7,407 nucleotides of DNA. It comes from Betaproteobacteria bacterium. GTDB lineage: Bacteria; Pseudomonadota; Gammaproteobacteria; Burkholderiales; SG8-41. How positions within the stretch are numbered: position 1 is the stretch's first letter; each line of letters starts with the position of its first letter. Under the pieces are notes generated by a model, which saw nothing but the letters and a program-made list of their open reading frames with translations, had not been told where the DNA came from and did no database searches. The position numbers and the translations under genes are program-made. This document shows positions 1 to 6,273 of this stretch, piece by piece. The stretch spans positions 1 to 7,407 of the forward strand of contig JAIOOZ010000699.1 of assembly GCA_021414185.1 (NCBI GenBank). Direction: 5' to 3'.

Positions 1-2
1 TG

Positions 3-620
3 CCGGCGCTGCGCGAGCGCATCGCGCGCCACGCGCTGCCGCCCGGCACCAAATTGCTCGAAACCGATCTCGCGCGCGAATTCGGCGTATCGCGCGCCAA
101 AGTGCGCGATGCGTTCGGCGTGCTCGAGCAGCGTGGGCTGATCCGGCGCATCCCCAACCGCGGCGCCGAAGTCGCGCGGCTCGACCTCACGCAGGTGTTC
201 GAAATCTATGCCGTGCGCGAAATGCTTGAAGGCCTGTGCGTGCGGCTCGCCGTCGAACGCGCCAAACCGCAATCGTGGCAGGACCTCGTGCAACTTTTCG
301 GCCGGCCGATGGAAGCCATCGTCAAGCGCGGCGAGTTCGAGAAGTACATCGCCAATCTCGACCGCTTGCGCAGCCGCACGCTGGAAGCCGCCGGCAACGG
401 CGTGCTCGCCGACATGCTCGACAGCATCAACGACAAGACGCGCGAGATCCAGCGCCGCATCATCATCCTGCCCGGCCGCGCCGCCGAAGGCCTGCAGCAG
501 CACCGCGCGGTACTGACCGCGATGCGCAAAGGCAATGCCGCCAAAGCCGAAGAACTGCGCCGCGCCAATATCCGCAGTTCGCGCGAATATCTCGAACGCT
601 TTCAGAATTTCGTGCTGTAA
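3..620 (+). CDS. GntR family transcriptional regulator, FCD (FadR-type) subfamily, 5'-truncated
   Basis: The open frame runs from the left edge (first full codon at 3) to TAA at 618-620, giving 205 visible residues. Probably only the first one or two dozen residues are missing. The visible start of the protein is already inside the winged helix-turn-helix: L-x-E-x-D-L-A-R-E-F-G-V-S-R (about 18-31), then K-V-R-D-A-F-x-x-L-E-x-R-G-L-I (33-47) and the wing R-G-A-E-V (53-57). Residues about 62-200 form the all-helical FCD effector domain, with A-A-G-N at 129-132 and Q-H-R-A-V-L-T-A at 166-173. GntR/FCD proteins usually repress neighbouring catabolic operons and release DNA on binding an organic acid or acyl-CoA; that role is inferred here from its position 3 nt before the CoA-transferase gene. 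FCD metal-ligand positions are partly lost: Asp120 and His167 remain, but two expected histidines are Ser124 and Asn189. An internal TTG at 54 could be miscalled as a start, but it would cut the DNA-binding domain. Confidence 0.93.
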   Translation, partial: PALRERIARHALPPGTKLLETDLAREFGVSRAKVRDAFGVLEQRGLIRRIPNRGAEVARLDLTQVFEIYAVREMLEGLCVRLAVERAKPQSWQDLVQLFGRPMEAIVKRGEFEKYIANLDRLRSRTLEAAGNGVLADMLDSINDKTREIQRRIIILPGRAAEGLQQHRAVLTAMRKGNAAKAEELRRANIRSSREYLERFQNFVL

Positions 621-623
621 AAA

Positions 624-1886
624 ATGAGCGCCAAACCAACCACCAAAAACAGCGGCCCGCTCGCCGGCTATCGCGTGCTCGAACTCGGCTCGACCGTCGC
701 CGGGCCGTTCTGCGGCCGGCTATTTGCCGATTTCGGCGCCGAAGTCATCAAGGTCGAAGCAGCCGACGGCGACCCGGTGCGCTCCATGGGCAAGCGTTAC
801 CGCAACAAGTCGCTGTGGGCGGCGAGCATCTTCCGCAACAAATCGCTGATCGCGGTAGACCTGCGCAGGCCACGTGGACAACAAGTCGTAAAACAAATCG
901 CGGCAAAATGCGATTTCCTGATCGAGAATTTCCGCCCCGGCTCGCTCGAAGCCTGGGGCCTCGGCTATGACGAGCTGGCGAAACTGAATCCGGGCCTGAT
1001 CATGATCCGTATCAGCGGCTACGGCCAGACCGGCCCCTACCGCGAGCGCCCCGGTTACGGCGTGATCTGCGAAGCGGTCAGCGGCATACGCCATATCACC
1101 GGAGATCCCGACCGGCCGCCCGGCCGCATCGCGACTTCCACCACCGATTACATCACCGGCCTCTATGCGGCGTTCGGCGCCATGTTGGCACTCGAGGCGC
1201 GCCACAAGTCCGGCAAGGGACAAGTCATCGACGCGGCACTTTACGAAGGCGCTTTCAGTTTCATGGAACCGCACGTGCCGGCGTTCGAAAAACTGGGCAC
1301 GGTCGCCATGCGCGCCGGCTCGCGTCTGCCCGGCAATACGCCGAACAATCTCTATCCGACCGCGGACCAGCAATATCTACACATCACCGCGGCAAGCGAT
1401 GCCGTATTCAGGCGCATCACCAAAGCCATCGGTGAACCCGCGCTGGCAACCGACGCGCGTTTTGTCACTGCCCTCGCGCGAGTCGAGCACGAGGACGCCA
1501 TCGACGACATCATCACGCGCTGGACCTTGCGGCACACTTGCGCCGAAGCCGAGCAACTTATGCATGCCGCCGAAGTACCGGCCGCGCGCATATACACGAT
1601 GGCCGACATCTTCGCCGACCCGCATTACGCCGCGCGCGGCATGCTCGCCAAAGTCCCGGACGACGATCTGGGCACCGTGACCGTCCCCGACGTCGTGCCC
1701 AGACTGTCGATGACACCCGGAGCGATCCGCCACAGCGGCCATCGCATCGGCCAAGACACGCGCCAAGTTCTTATTGAACTCACCGGGCTGTCGGCGGCGG
1801 AGATCGATCAACTCGAAGCGGAACACATCATCACTTGCGACACTACCGCCGGCGCCACGAGCGTCGAGGCATCGGAAGCATCCTAG
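624..1886 (+). CDS. CaiB/BaiF (class III) CoA-transferase
   Basis: This 420-residue protein has the usual length for a family III CoA-transferase, which moves CoA between carboxylic acids in the cytoplasm. The N-terminus has L-A-G-Y-R-V-L-E-L and A-G-P-F-C-G-R-L-F-A-D-F-G-A-E-V-I-K-V-E (26-45). E-N-F-R-P-G follows at 101-106 and S-G-Y-G-Q-T-G-P-Y at 131-139. Asp175, in T-T-D-Y-I-T-G-L, sits where the family's catalytic aspartate forms the acyl-enzyme anhydride. The end is also typical: A-D-P-H-Y-A-A-R-G-M-L (331-341), then G-Q-D-T-R-Q-V-L near 376-383. The last ~18 residues are a low-complexity tail of unknown value. The ATG lies 3 nt after the regulator's stop with no clear Shine-Dalgarno sequence, so translation is probably coupled. 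Its likely job is to activate the pathway's acid using succinyl-CoA, acetyl-CoA or a product CoA ester. The substrate cannot be named, because members of this family acting on formate, carnitine, mesaconate, itaconate or aromatic acids share these motifs. Confidence 0.95.
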   Translation: MSAKPTTKNSGPLAGYRVLELGSTVAGPFCGRLFADFGAEVIKVEAADGDPVRSMGKRYRNKSLWAASIFRNKSLIAVDLRRPRGQQVVKQIAAKCDFLIENFRPGSLEAWGLGYDELAKLNPGLIMIRISGYGQTGPYRERPGYGVICEAVSGIRHITGDPDRPPGRIATSTTDYITGLYAAFGAMLALEARHKSGKGQVIDAALYEGAFSFMEPHVPAFEKLGTVAMRAGSRLPGNTPNNLYPTADQQYLHITAASDAVFRRITKAIGEPALATDARFVTALARVEHEDAIDDIITRWTLRHTCAEAEQLMHAAEVPAARIYTMADIFADPHYAARGMLAKVPDDDLGTVTVPDVVPRLSMTPGAIRHSGHRIGQDTRQVLIELTGLSAAEIDQLEAEHIITCDTTAGATSVEASEAS

Positions 1887-1897
1887 AAAGCATATCC

Positions 1898-3430
1898 ATG
1901 GCACACGACGATTTACTCAAAGACCTCGAACGCAGGCGCGCCAAGGCGCTCGCCATGGGCGGGCCGGACAAGCTGGCGAAACGACGCGCCGCCGGCGTCC
2001 TCAATGCGCGCGAGCGCCTCGCCTATTTGTTCGACAAGGAAAGCTTCATCGAATCCGGCTTGTTCGGCACTTCCGTTTACCCGGAAGCGGGCGACAAAAG
2101 CCCGGGCGACGGCAAGCTCACCGGCTTCGGCAAGATCCACGGCCGCGAAGCGGCGTGCGTAGCCAACGACTTCACCGTGATGGGCGCGTCCTCGGCCGCG
2201 ACGAACATGAAAAAAATCGGCCACATCAAACGCACCGCCGTTTCGCGCGGCATGCCGCTGGTTTTTCTCGGCGAATCTTCAGGCGCGCGGCTGCCCGACA
2301 ACATGGGCGCGCGCGGCATGGGCTCATTGCTGGGTCTCGACCCGCATCAGTACTTGCGCCAGCGCGAATCGCCCTGGGTGTCGGCGGCGCTGGGCCTCTG
2401 CTACGGCTCATCGACGTGGTACTGCTGCCTCGCGGATTTCAACGTGATGCGCAAAGGCGCTATCGTCGCGGTATCGAGTTCGTTGCTGGCCTCGCTCGCG
2501 ATGAACGACACGGTGGACGCCGAGGAGCTTGGCGGTTGGCGCGTGCACGCTGACGTGACCGGCATGGCCGACATGGTCGTCGATACCGACGAAGAGGCGC
2601 TCGATGCGATCAAGACTTTCCTCTCCTATCTGCCGAGCCACCAGAACGAGGCGCCGCCGGTAGTGCCAGTGTCAGCCGGCTCGGGTGATGCGCAAAAAGA
2701 CATCCTCAAGCTGCTGCCGGAAAGCCGCACCCAGGTCTACGACGTGCGCAAGATCCTGCGCGCCACCGTCGACAACGACAGCTATTTCGAACTCAAAGCG
2801 CGTTTCGGCAAGGCCGGCGTCACCGCGCTCGCGCGACTGGGCGGCAAGACGGTCGGTTTGATCGCCAACAACCCGCTATACAAAGGCGGCGCGCTCGACG
2901 CCGACGCTTGCGACAAGATCATCAGCTTCATCGTGCTGTGCGACTCCTACAACATTCCGATCGTGATGTTCGTCGATACGCCGGGCTTCGCGATCGGCGT
3001 CGAAGCCGAACGCAAGCGCGCGCCGGGCAAGATCATGAATTTCATGAATGCGCTGTCGCTGGTGACGGTGCCCAAACTCACGGTGCTGCTGCGCAAGAGT
3101 TACGGCCAGGCCTATATCAATATGGGCGGCGGCCGCAATTCGGATGAGTTTGTCGCGTGGCCGACGGCCGAAGTCAGTTTCATGGACCCGAATTACGCCG
3201 TCACCGTGGTGCACGGATTGAAACCCGGCGAGCCGGGCTTCGATGACAAGCTCGGCAAGATGCAGAAAGACAACTCGGTCTACGACATCGCGGCGATTTA
3301 CGCGGTACAGGACGTGATACGCCCCGAGCAGACGCGCGACTACCTCCTGCGAATGCTCGACGTGCATCAGCTGCGCGCGACCAAGGGCGTCGGGCGTCAT
3401 TTGCTGTCGTCGTGGCCGACCAGTTTTTAA
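1898..3430 (+). CDS. Acyl-CoA carboxylase beta-type carboxyltransferase subunit (A)
   Basis: This 510-residue protein has the length and two-crotonase-domain plan of propionyl-/methylcrotonyl-CoA carboxylase beta subunits and of biotin-dependent decarboxylase alpha subunits. Those enzymes pass a carboxyl group between biotin and an acyl-CoA. N-domain: N-A-R-E-R-L-A-Y-L-F-D (36-46), A-N-D-F-T-V-M-G (89-96) and E-S-S-G-A-R-L-P (126-133). The linker is F-L-S-Y-L-P (241-246). C-domain: Y-D-V-R-K-I-L (281-287), A-N-N-P (323-326), F-V-D-T-P-G-F (358-364), R-K-S-Y-G-Q-A-Y (399-406) and A-W-P-T-A-E-V (420-426). The pieces are in order, but key glycine positions differ: G-S at 170-171 and Q-A at 404-405. 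ATG 1898 is preferred because A-G-A-A-A-G at 1885-1890 lies 7 nt upstream and the gap to the CoA-transferase stop is 11 nt. An in-frame ATG at 1835 would only add residues overlapping the upstream gene. No biotin carboxylase or carrier gene is adjacent. Family assignment is firm; substrate and direction are unknown. Confidence 0.93.
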   Translation: MAHDDLLKDLERRRAKALAMGGPDKLAKRRAAGVLNARERLAYLFDKESFIESGLFGTSVYPEAGDKSPGDGKLTGFGKIHGREAACVANDFTVMGASSAATNMKKIGHIKRTAVSRGMPLVFLGESSGARLPDNMGARGMGSLLGLDPHQYLRQRESPWVSAALGLCYGSSTWYCCLADFNVMRKGAIVAVSSSLLASLAMNDTVDAEELGGWRVHADVTGMADMVVDTDEEALDAIKTFLSYLPSHQNEAPPVVPVSAGSGDAQKDILKLLPESRTQVYDVRKILRATVDNDSYFELKARFGKAGVTALARLGGKTVGLIANNPLYKGGALDADACDKIISFIVLCDSYNIPIVMFVDTPGFAIGVEAERKRAPGKIMNFMNALSLVTVPKLTVLLRKSYGQAYINMGGGRNSDEFVAWPTAEVSFMDPNYAVTVVHGLKPGEPGFDDKLGKMQKDNSVYDIAAIYAVQDVIRPEQTRDYLLRMLDVHQLRATKGVGRHLLSSWPTSF

Positions 3431-3433
3431 TTG

Positions 3434-3579
3434 AACCGCCAAGACGCCAAGGCCGCCAAGAAAGCCGGGAATGGAACCAAGACAGCGATATCTGATTACT
3501 TGCGTTTTACCATGATGGTTGTATTTTTTTCCGCTGCTTCGTTCCGATTTTCCTTGGCAGCCTTGGCGCCTTGGCGGTT
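3434..3579. repeat. Long imperfect inverted repeat (REP/MITE-like element) between the carboxyltransferase genes
   Basis: The left arm 3434-3463 and the reverse complement of the right arm 3550-3579 match at 27 of 30 bases by direct reading, and all three differences are transitions. Each arm is built from about three copies of a 9-10 nt unit of the form C-G-C-C-A-A-G-(R). The central 86 nt are AT-richer than the flanking genes and hold no convincing ORF. The left arm begins 3 nt after the stop of carboxyltransferase A, and the right arm ends 31 nt before the start of B. Transcribed RNA could fold into a 30-bp stem. There is no transposase and no clear target duplication. I infer a dispersed, non-autonomous repeat that may stabilise or attenuate the message. 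Confidence 0.85.
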
Positions 3580-3610
3580 AATACTTTGCTCTTATGATGA
3601 GTAATACAAC

Positions 3611-5173
3611 ATGACCTGGAAACCCGAAACCGACGAACTGCAGCAACGCCATGCATATGCCGAGGCACTCGGCGGCGAGGAAGCGGTCGCGCGCCACCAC
3701 GCGCAGAACCGGCTCACGGTACGCGAGCGCATCGATGGGCTCGTCGATGCCGGCTCGTTCCAGGAAGTCGGCAAGCTGACCGGCAGCGCAACCTATAAAG
3801 ACGGCAAACTCGTCAGCGTTACCCCTGCGCCGTATGTCATGGGACTCGGCACCATCGCCGGCCGCCAGGTCGCGATCGGCGGCGAGGATTTCACTGTGCG
3901 CGGCGGCACCAGCTGGGGCGGCACACGACGCAAAGGTGGCCAGGGTGGATTCGTCGAAGACCTCGCCCACCAGTACCGGATTCCGCTCATCAACCTGATC
4001 GACGGCGCGGGCGGCAGCGTGACCTCGGCGCAAAAACGCGGCTACACCGTGTTCCCCGGCATTCACGGCTTCGAGCGCTCAGTCGAACTGCTCGGCGAAG
4101 TGCCGGTCATCAGCGCAGTGCTCGGCACCGCCGCTGGCGGCCCCGCCGGACGCGCAATTTTGTCGCACTGGTCGGTGATGGTGAAAGGTTCGAGCCAGAT
4201 ATTCGCTGCGGGACCGCCAGTGGTCGAGCGCTCGCTCGGCGAAAAAGTCGACAAGGAAGCGTTGGGTGGCGCGCATATCGCCGTCGACATGGCGGGCACA
4301 GTCGACAACGTGGTCGACAACGAAACCGACTGCTTTGCGGCAATCAAGCGTTTTCTCTCGTACCTGCCGCAGAACGTCTGGCAGTTGCCGCCCACAGTGG
4401 CGTGCGATGACCCGGCTGACCGCCGTGATGAAGGCCTGCTCAAGATCGTGCCGCGCGAGCGGCGCCAGGCTTACAACATGAAAAAACTGGTCGCGATGAT
4501 TGTCGATCGCGGTTCGATGTTCGAAATACAACCGTCGTTCGGCCGTTCGGTCATCACCTGCCTCGCGCGCATGGACGGCAAGGTGGTCGGCATAGTCGCC
4601 AACAACCCGATGGTGTACGGCGGTGCGATGGACGTCAAAGCGGCGCGCAAGCAGACGCACTTCATGGAAATGTGCGACACCTTCCACATCCCGCTGATCT
4701 TTCTGGTCGACGTGCCGGGCTTCATGGTCGGCACGCAGGCGGAAATGGCGGCGACACTGCGCGAAGGCATGCGCACCGTCTACGTCGGACTGCAACTGAC
4801 GGTGCCGATGCTGACGGTGGTGATCCGCAAATGCTACGGCATGGCCGGCATGGGCACGACCGACAAGAACGGCCTCGATCTGAAGATTGCCTGGCCGTCG
4901 GCGGAATGGGGTTCGCTGCCGGTCGAAGGCGGCGTTGCCGCCGCCTATCGCCGCGAAATCGCTGCCGCGCCCGACCCCGCGTTGCGCACGCAGGAAATCG
5001 AAGCGGAACTGCGCAGATTTGCGTCGCCCGTTTTGACGGCAGAAGCTTTCGCCGTCGAAGACGTGATCGATCCGCGCGATACGCGTACGTACTTATGCCG
5101 ATTCATCAACGCGATGCAGGGCAAACTCGCCACCAGCGTCGGGCCGAAACACAAATCCGGCGTGCGCCCATGA
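3611..5173 (+). CDS. Acyl-CoA carboxylase beta-type carboxyltransferase subunit (B)
   Basis: This is a second complete carboxyltransferase, 520 residues, clearly related to but diverged from A. N-domain: T-V-R-E-R-I-D-G-L-V-D-A-G-S-F-Q-E (36-52), G-G-E-D-F-T-V-R-G-G (90-99), D-G-A-G-G-S-V (131-137), G-T-A-A-G-G-P-A-G-R-A (172-182, glycine pair at 176-177) and A-A-G-P-P-V-V (199-205) followed by L-G-G-A-H. The linker F-L-S-Y-L-P (248-253) matches A. C-domain: A-N-N-P (330-333), D-V-P-G-F-M-V-G-T-Q-A-E (367-378), R-K-C-Y-G-M-A-G-M-G (406-415) and A-W-P-S-A-E-W (427-433). The Y-G-M-x-G pattern recalls methylcrotonyl-/geranyl-CoA carboxylase beta subunits more than propionyl-CoA carboxylase. The 180-bp gap from A contains the inverted repeat, and no strong Shine-Dalgarno precedes the ATG. 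The paired layout suggests A and B may form one mixed complex or act on successive substrates; this is inference. Biotin-bearing partners would have to be encoded elsewhere. Confidence 0.93.
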   Translation: MTWKPETDELQQRHAYAEALGGEEAVARHHAQNRLTVRERIDGLVDAGSFQEVGKLTGSATYKDGKLVSVTPAPYVMGLGTIAGRQVAIGGEDFTVRGGTSWGGTRRKGGQGGFVEDLAHQYRIPLINLIDGAGGSVTSAQKRGYTVFPGIHGFERSVELLGEVPVISAVLGTAAGGPAGRAILSHWSVMVKGSSQIFAAGPPVVERSLGEKVDKEALGGAHIAVDMAGTVDNVVDNETDCFAAIKRFLSYLPQNVWQLPPTVACDDPADRRDEGLLKIVPRERRQAYNMKKLVAMIVDRGSMFEIQPSFGRSVITCLARMDGKVVGIVANNPMVYGGAMDVKAARKQTHFMEMCDTFHIPLIFLVDVPGFMVGTQAEMAATLREGMRTVYVGLQLTVPMLTVVIRKCYGMAGMGTTDKNGLDLKIAWPSAEWGSLPVEGGVAAAYRREIAAAPDPALRTQEIEAELRRFASPVLTAEAFAVEDVIDPRDTRTYLCRFINAMQGKLATSVGPKHKSGVRP

Positions 5174-5207
5174 TACCAACCCGTGTTACGCTAAACCCAT
5201 AAAAACC

Positions 5208-5215
5208 AAAGGAGG
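5208..5215 (+). promoter_or_regulatory. Strong Shine-Dalgarno for the substrate-binding protein
   Basis: AAAGGAGG lies 8 nt before the ATG at 5224 and is a near-perfect complement to the 16S rRNA 3' end. It is by far the strongest ribosome binding site in the window. It selects ATG 5224 (or the in-frame ATG at 5233, less well placed). The site fits the known need for periplasmic binding proteins to be made in excess over enzymes of the same operon. Confidence 0.85.
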
Positions 5216-5223
5216 AAATAACG

Positions 5224-6228
5224 ATGCGCACGATGAAACTGTTGTTATTGCTGGCGGCCGCGGTCGCCGCCGTCCCGATGTCTGCCGCTGCAGCCGAAGT
5301 GTCGGAATTCAGGATCGCGCAACAATTCGGCATCGGTTACCTGCCGTTGACACTGATGAAGGCCAACGGGCTGGTCGAGAAGCATCTGAAGACCGCCGGA
5401 CTCGTCGATACGAAGGTAGTATGGTCGGTGCTTGGCTCGGGACAGCCGATGAACGACGCCCTGTTATCGGGCAGCCTGCACATCGCCTCCGGCGGTACGG
5501 CACCCTTCCTGATCCTGTGGGACCGCACGCGCGGCACGCTTAACGTCAAGGCCGTCGCAGCGCTCTCTTCCATGCCGATGTACCTCGTCACCAACAACCC
5601 GAACGTCAAGTCGATCCGCGACTTTACCGACAACGACCGCATTTCGATGGCGGGCGCCGGCCAGTCGATCCAGACCATCATGCTGCAAATGGCGGCAGCG
5701 AAAGAATTCGGCGACGCCAACTACAACAAGTTCAGCACGCTCTACCGCAACCTGTCGCATCCCGATGGTCTCGCCGCCTTCCTGTCGGGCAAGGAAATCA
5801 CCGCCTACTTCTCATCGCCGCCGTTTCAGTACCAGGCACTCGAAAAACCCGGCGTACGCCGCATCCTGAACTCGTACGACTTGTCCGGCGGACCGGCGTC
5901 CTTCCTCGTCACCTGGGCGACCGGCAAGTTCCGCGATGAAAACCCGAAAACCTATCGAGCATTCTTCAATGCCTATAAGGAAGCGACCGAATACATCAAC
6001 GCGAACAAGCTCGCCGCCGCCAAAATCTATGTCGCGGAGACCAAGGACAAAAGCGGCGTGGAAGGAATCGTGAAAATGCTTTACGACCCCGAAATCAGGA
6101 TCACGATGACGCCCGAGCAGACGCTGCCTATCGCCGACTTCATGACCAAGACCGGCACCCTGAAGAGCAAAGCGAGCTCGTGGAAAGACCTGTATTTCCC
6201 CGAGCTGCATAATCTTCCCGGCAGCTGA
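5224..6228 (+). CDS. ABC transporter substrate-binding protein, NitT/TauT (SsuA/NMT1-like) family
   Basis: This 334-residue protein has a clear signal peptide: M-R-T-M-K, a hydrophobic run L-L-L-L-L-A-A-A-V-A-A-V, then S-A-A-A-A. Cleavage probably falls after Ala24, before E-V-S-E-F, with no lipobox cysteine, so the mature protein should be soluble in the periplasm. The mature part fits two-lobed binding proteins of the nitrate/sulfonate/taurine/thiamine-precursor group. It has F-G-I-G-Y-L-P-L-T-L-M-K-A-N-G-L-V-E-K near residues 35-53, the N-P-N-V-K-S-I-R-D-F segment, then I-S-M-A-G-A-G-Q-S-I-Q-T where the family binds ligand at the interlobe loop. It follows carboxyltransferase B by 50 nt and has a very strong ribosome binding site. 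No permease or ATPase gene follows; the next gene encodes a hydratase. It is therefore an orphan binding protein here and must share a transporter encoded elsewhere or act as a sensor component. The likely ligand is the acid handled by the neighbouring CoA enzymes, but the sequence does not identify it. Confidence 0.9.
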   Translation: MRTMKLLLLLAAAVAAVPMSAAAAEVSEFRIAQQFGIGYLPLTLMKANGLVEKHLKTAGLVDTKVVWSVLGSGQPMNDALLSGSLHIASGGTAPFLILWDRTRGTLNVKAVAALSSMPMYLVTNNPNVKSIRDFTDNDRISMAGAGQSIQTIMLQMAAAKEFGDANYNKFSTLYRNLSHPDGLAAFLSGKEITAYFSSPPFQYQALEKPGVRRILNSYDLSGGPASFLVTWATGKFRDENPKTYRAFFNAYKEATEYINANKLAAAKIYVAETKDKSGVEGIVKMLYDPEIRITMTPEQTLPIADFMTKTGTLKSKASSWKDLYFPELHNLPGS

Positions 6229-6245
6229 CGCGCTTCCGCACGCGT

Positions 6246-6273
6246 GATGGGTAATGAGCGATGAGTAATGAGT
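6246..6273 (+). repeat. 14-nt tandem duplication across the hydratase start codon
   Basis: Two adjacent 14-mers, 6246-6259 and 6260-6273, match at 12 of 14 bases (consensus GATGRGTAATGAGY). The chosen ATG at 6261 is inside the second copy. Earlier ATGs at 6247 and 6254 open only five- and four-codon frames (M-G-N-E-R and M-S-D-E) that end at or just after 6261. The first ten bases of the second copy recur exactly at 3596-3605, just upstream of carboxyltransferase B. Confidence 0.7.

Noticed and set aside
1835..1897. Upstream in-frame ATG that would extend carboxyltransferase A by 21 residues
   Set aside because: The extra residues are arginine-rich and overlap the end of the CoA-transferase in another frame. 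ATG 1898 has a purine-rich site at the right distance and gives a family-typical N-terminus.
3434..3463. Short repeated C-G-C-C-A-A-G units as a CRISPR-like array
   Set aside because: The units are 9-10 nt and directly adjacent, with no spacers, and they are mirrored in an inverted arm; there are no cas genes. The pattern fits a REP/MITE-like element.
3509..3530. Possible intrinsic terminator: ACCA-TGA-TGGT followed by a run of seven T
   Set aside because: The stem is only 4 bp and AT-rich, with unpaired bases before the T run. Termination here would cut B off from the operon. A role with the surrounding inverted repeat cannot be excluded, but a terminator call is not supported.
4079..4795. 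238-codon minus-strand frame, with similar ones at 720-1373 and 2876-3442
   Set aside because: All lie opposite strongly matching carboxyltransferase or CoA-transferase coding sequence, show the H/R/D-rich composition of antisense frames, and have no family motifs.
5174..5223. Internal promoter before the substrate-binding protein gene
   Set aside because: There are AT-rich stretches, but I could not find a convincing -35/-10 pair with normal spacing. Only the ribosome binding site is well supported.
6228..6245. ACGCG/CGCGT hairpin just after the binding-protein stop
   Set aside because: The stem has only 5 bp with an 8-nt loop and no T run. A stem this short is expected often by chance in GC-rich DNA.
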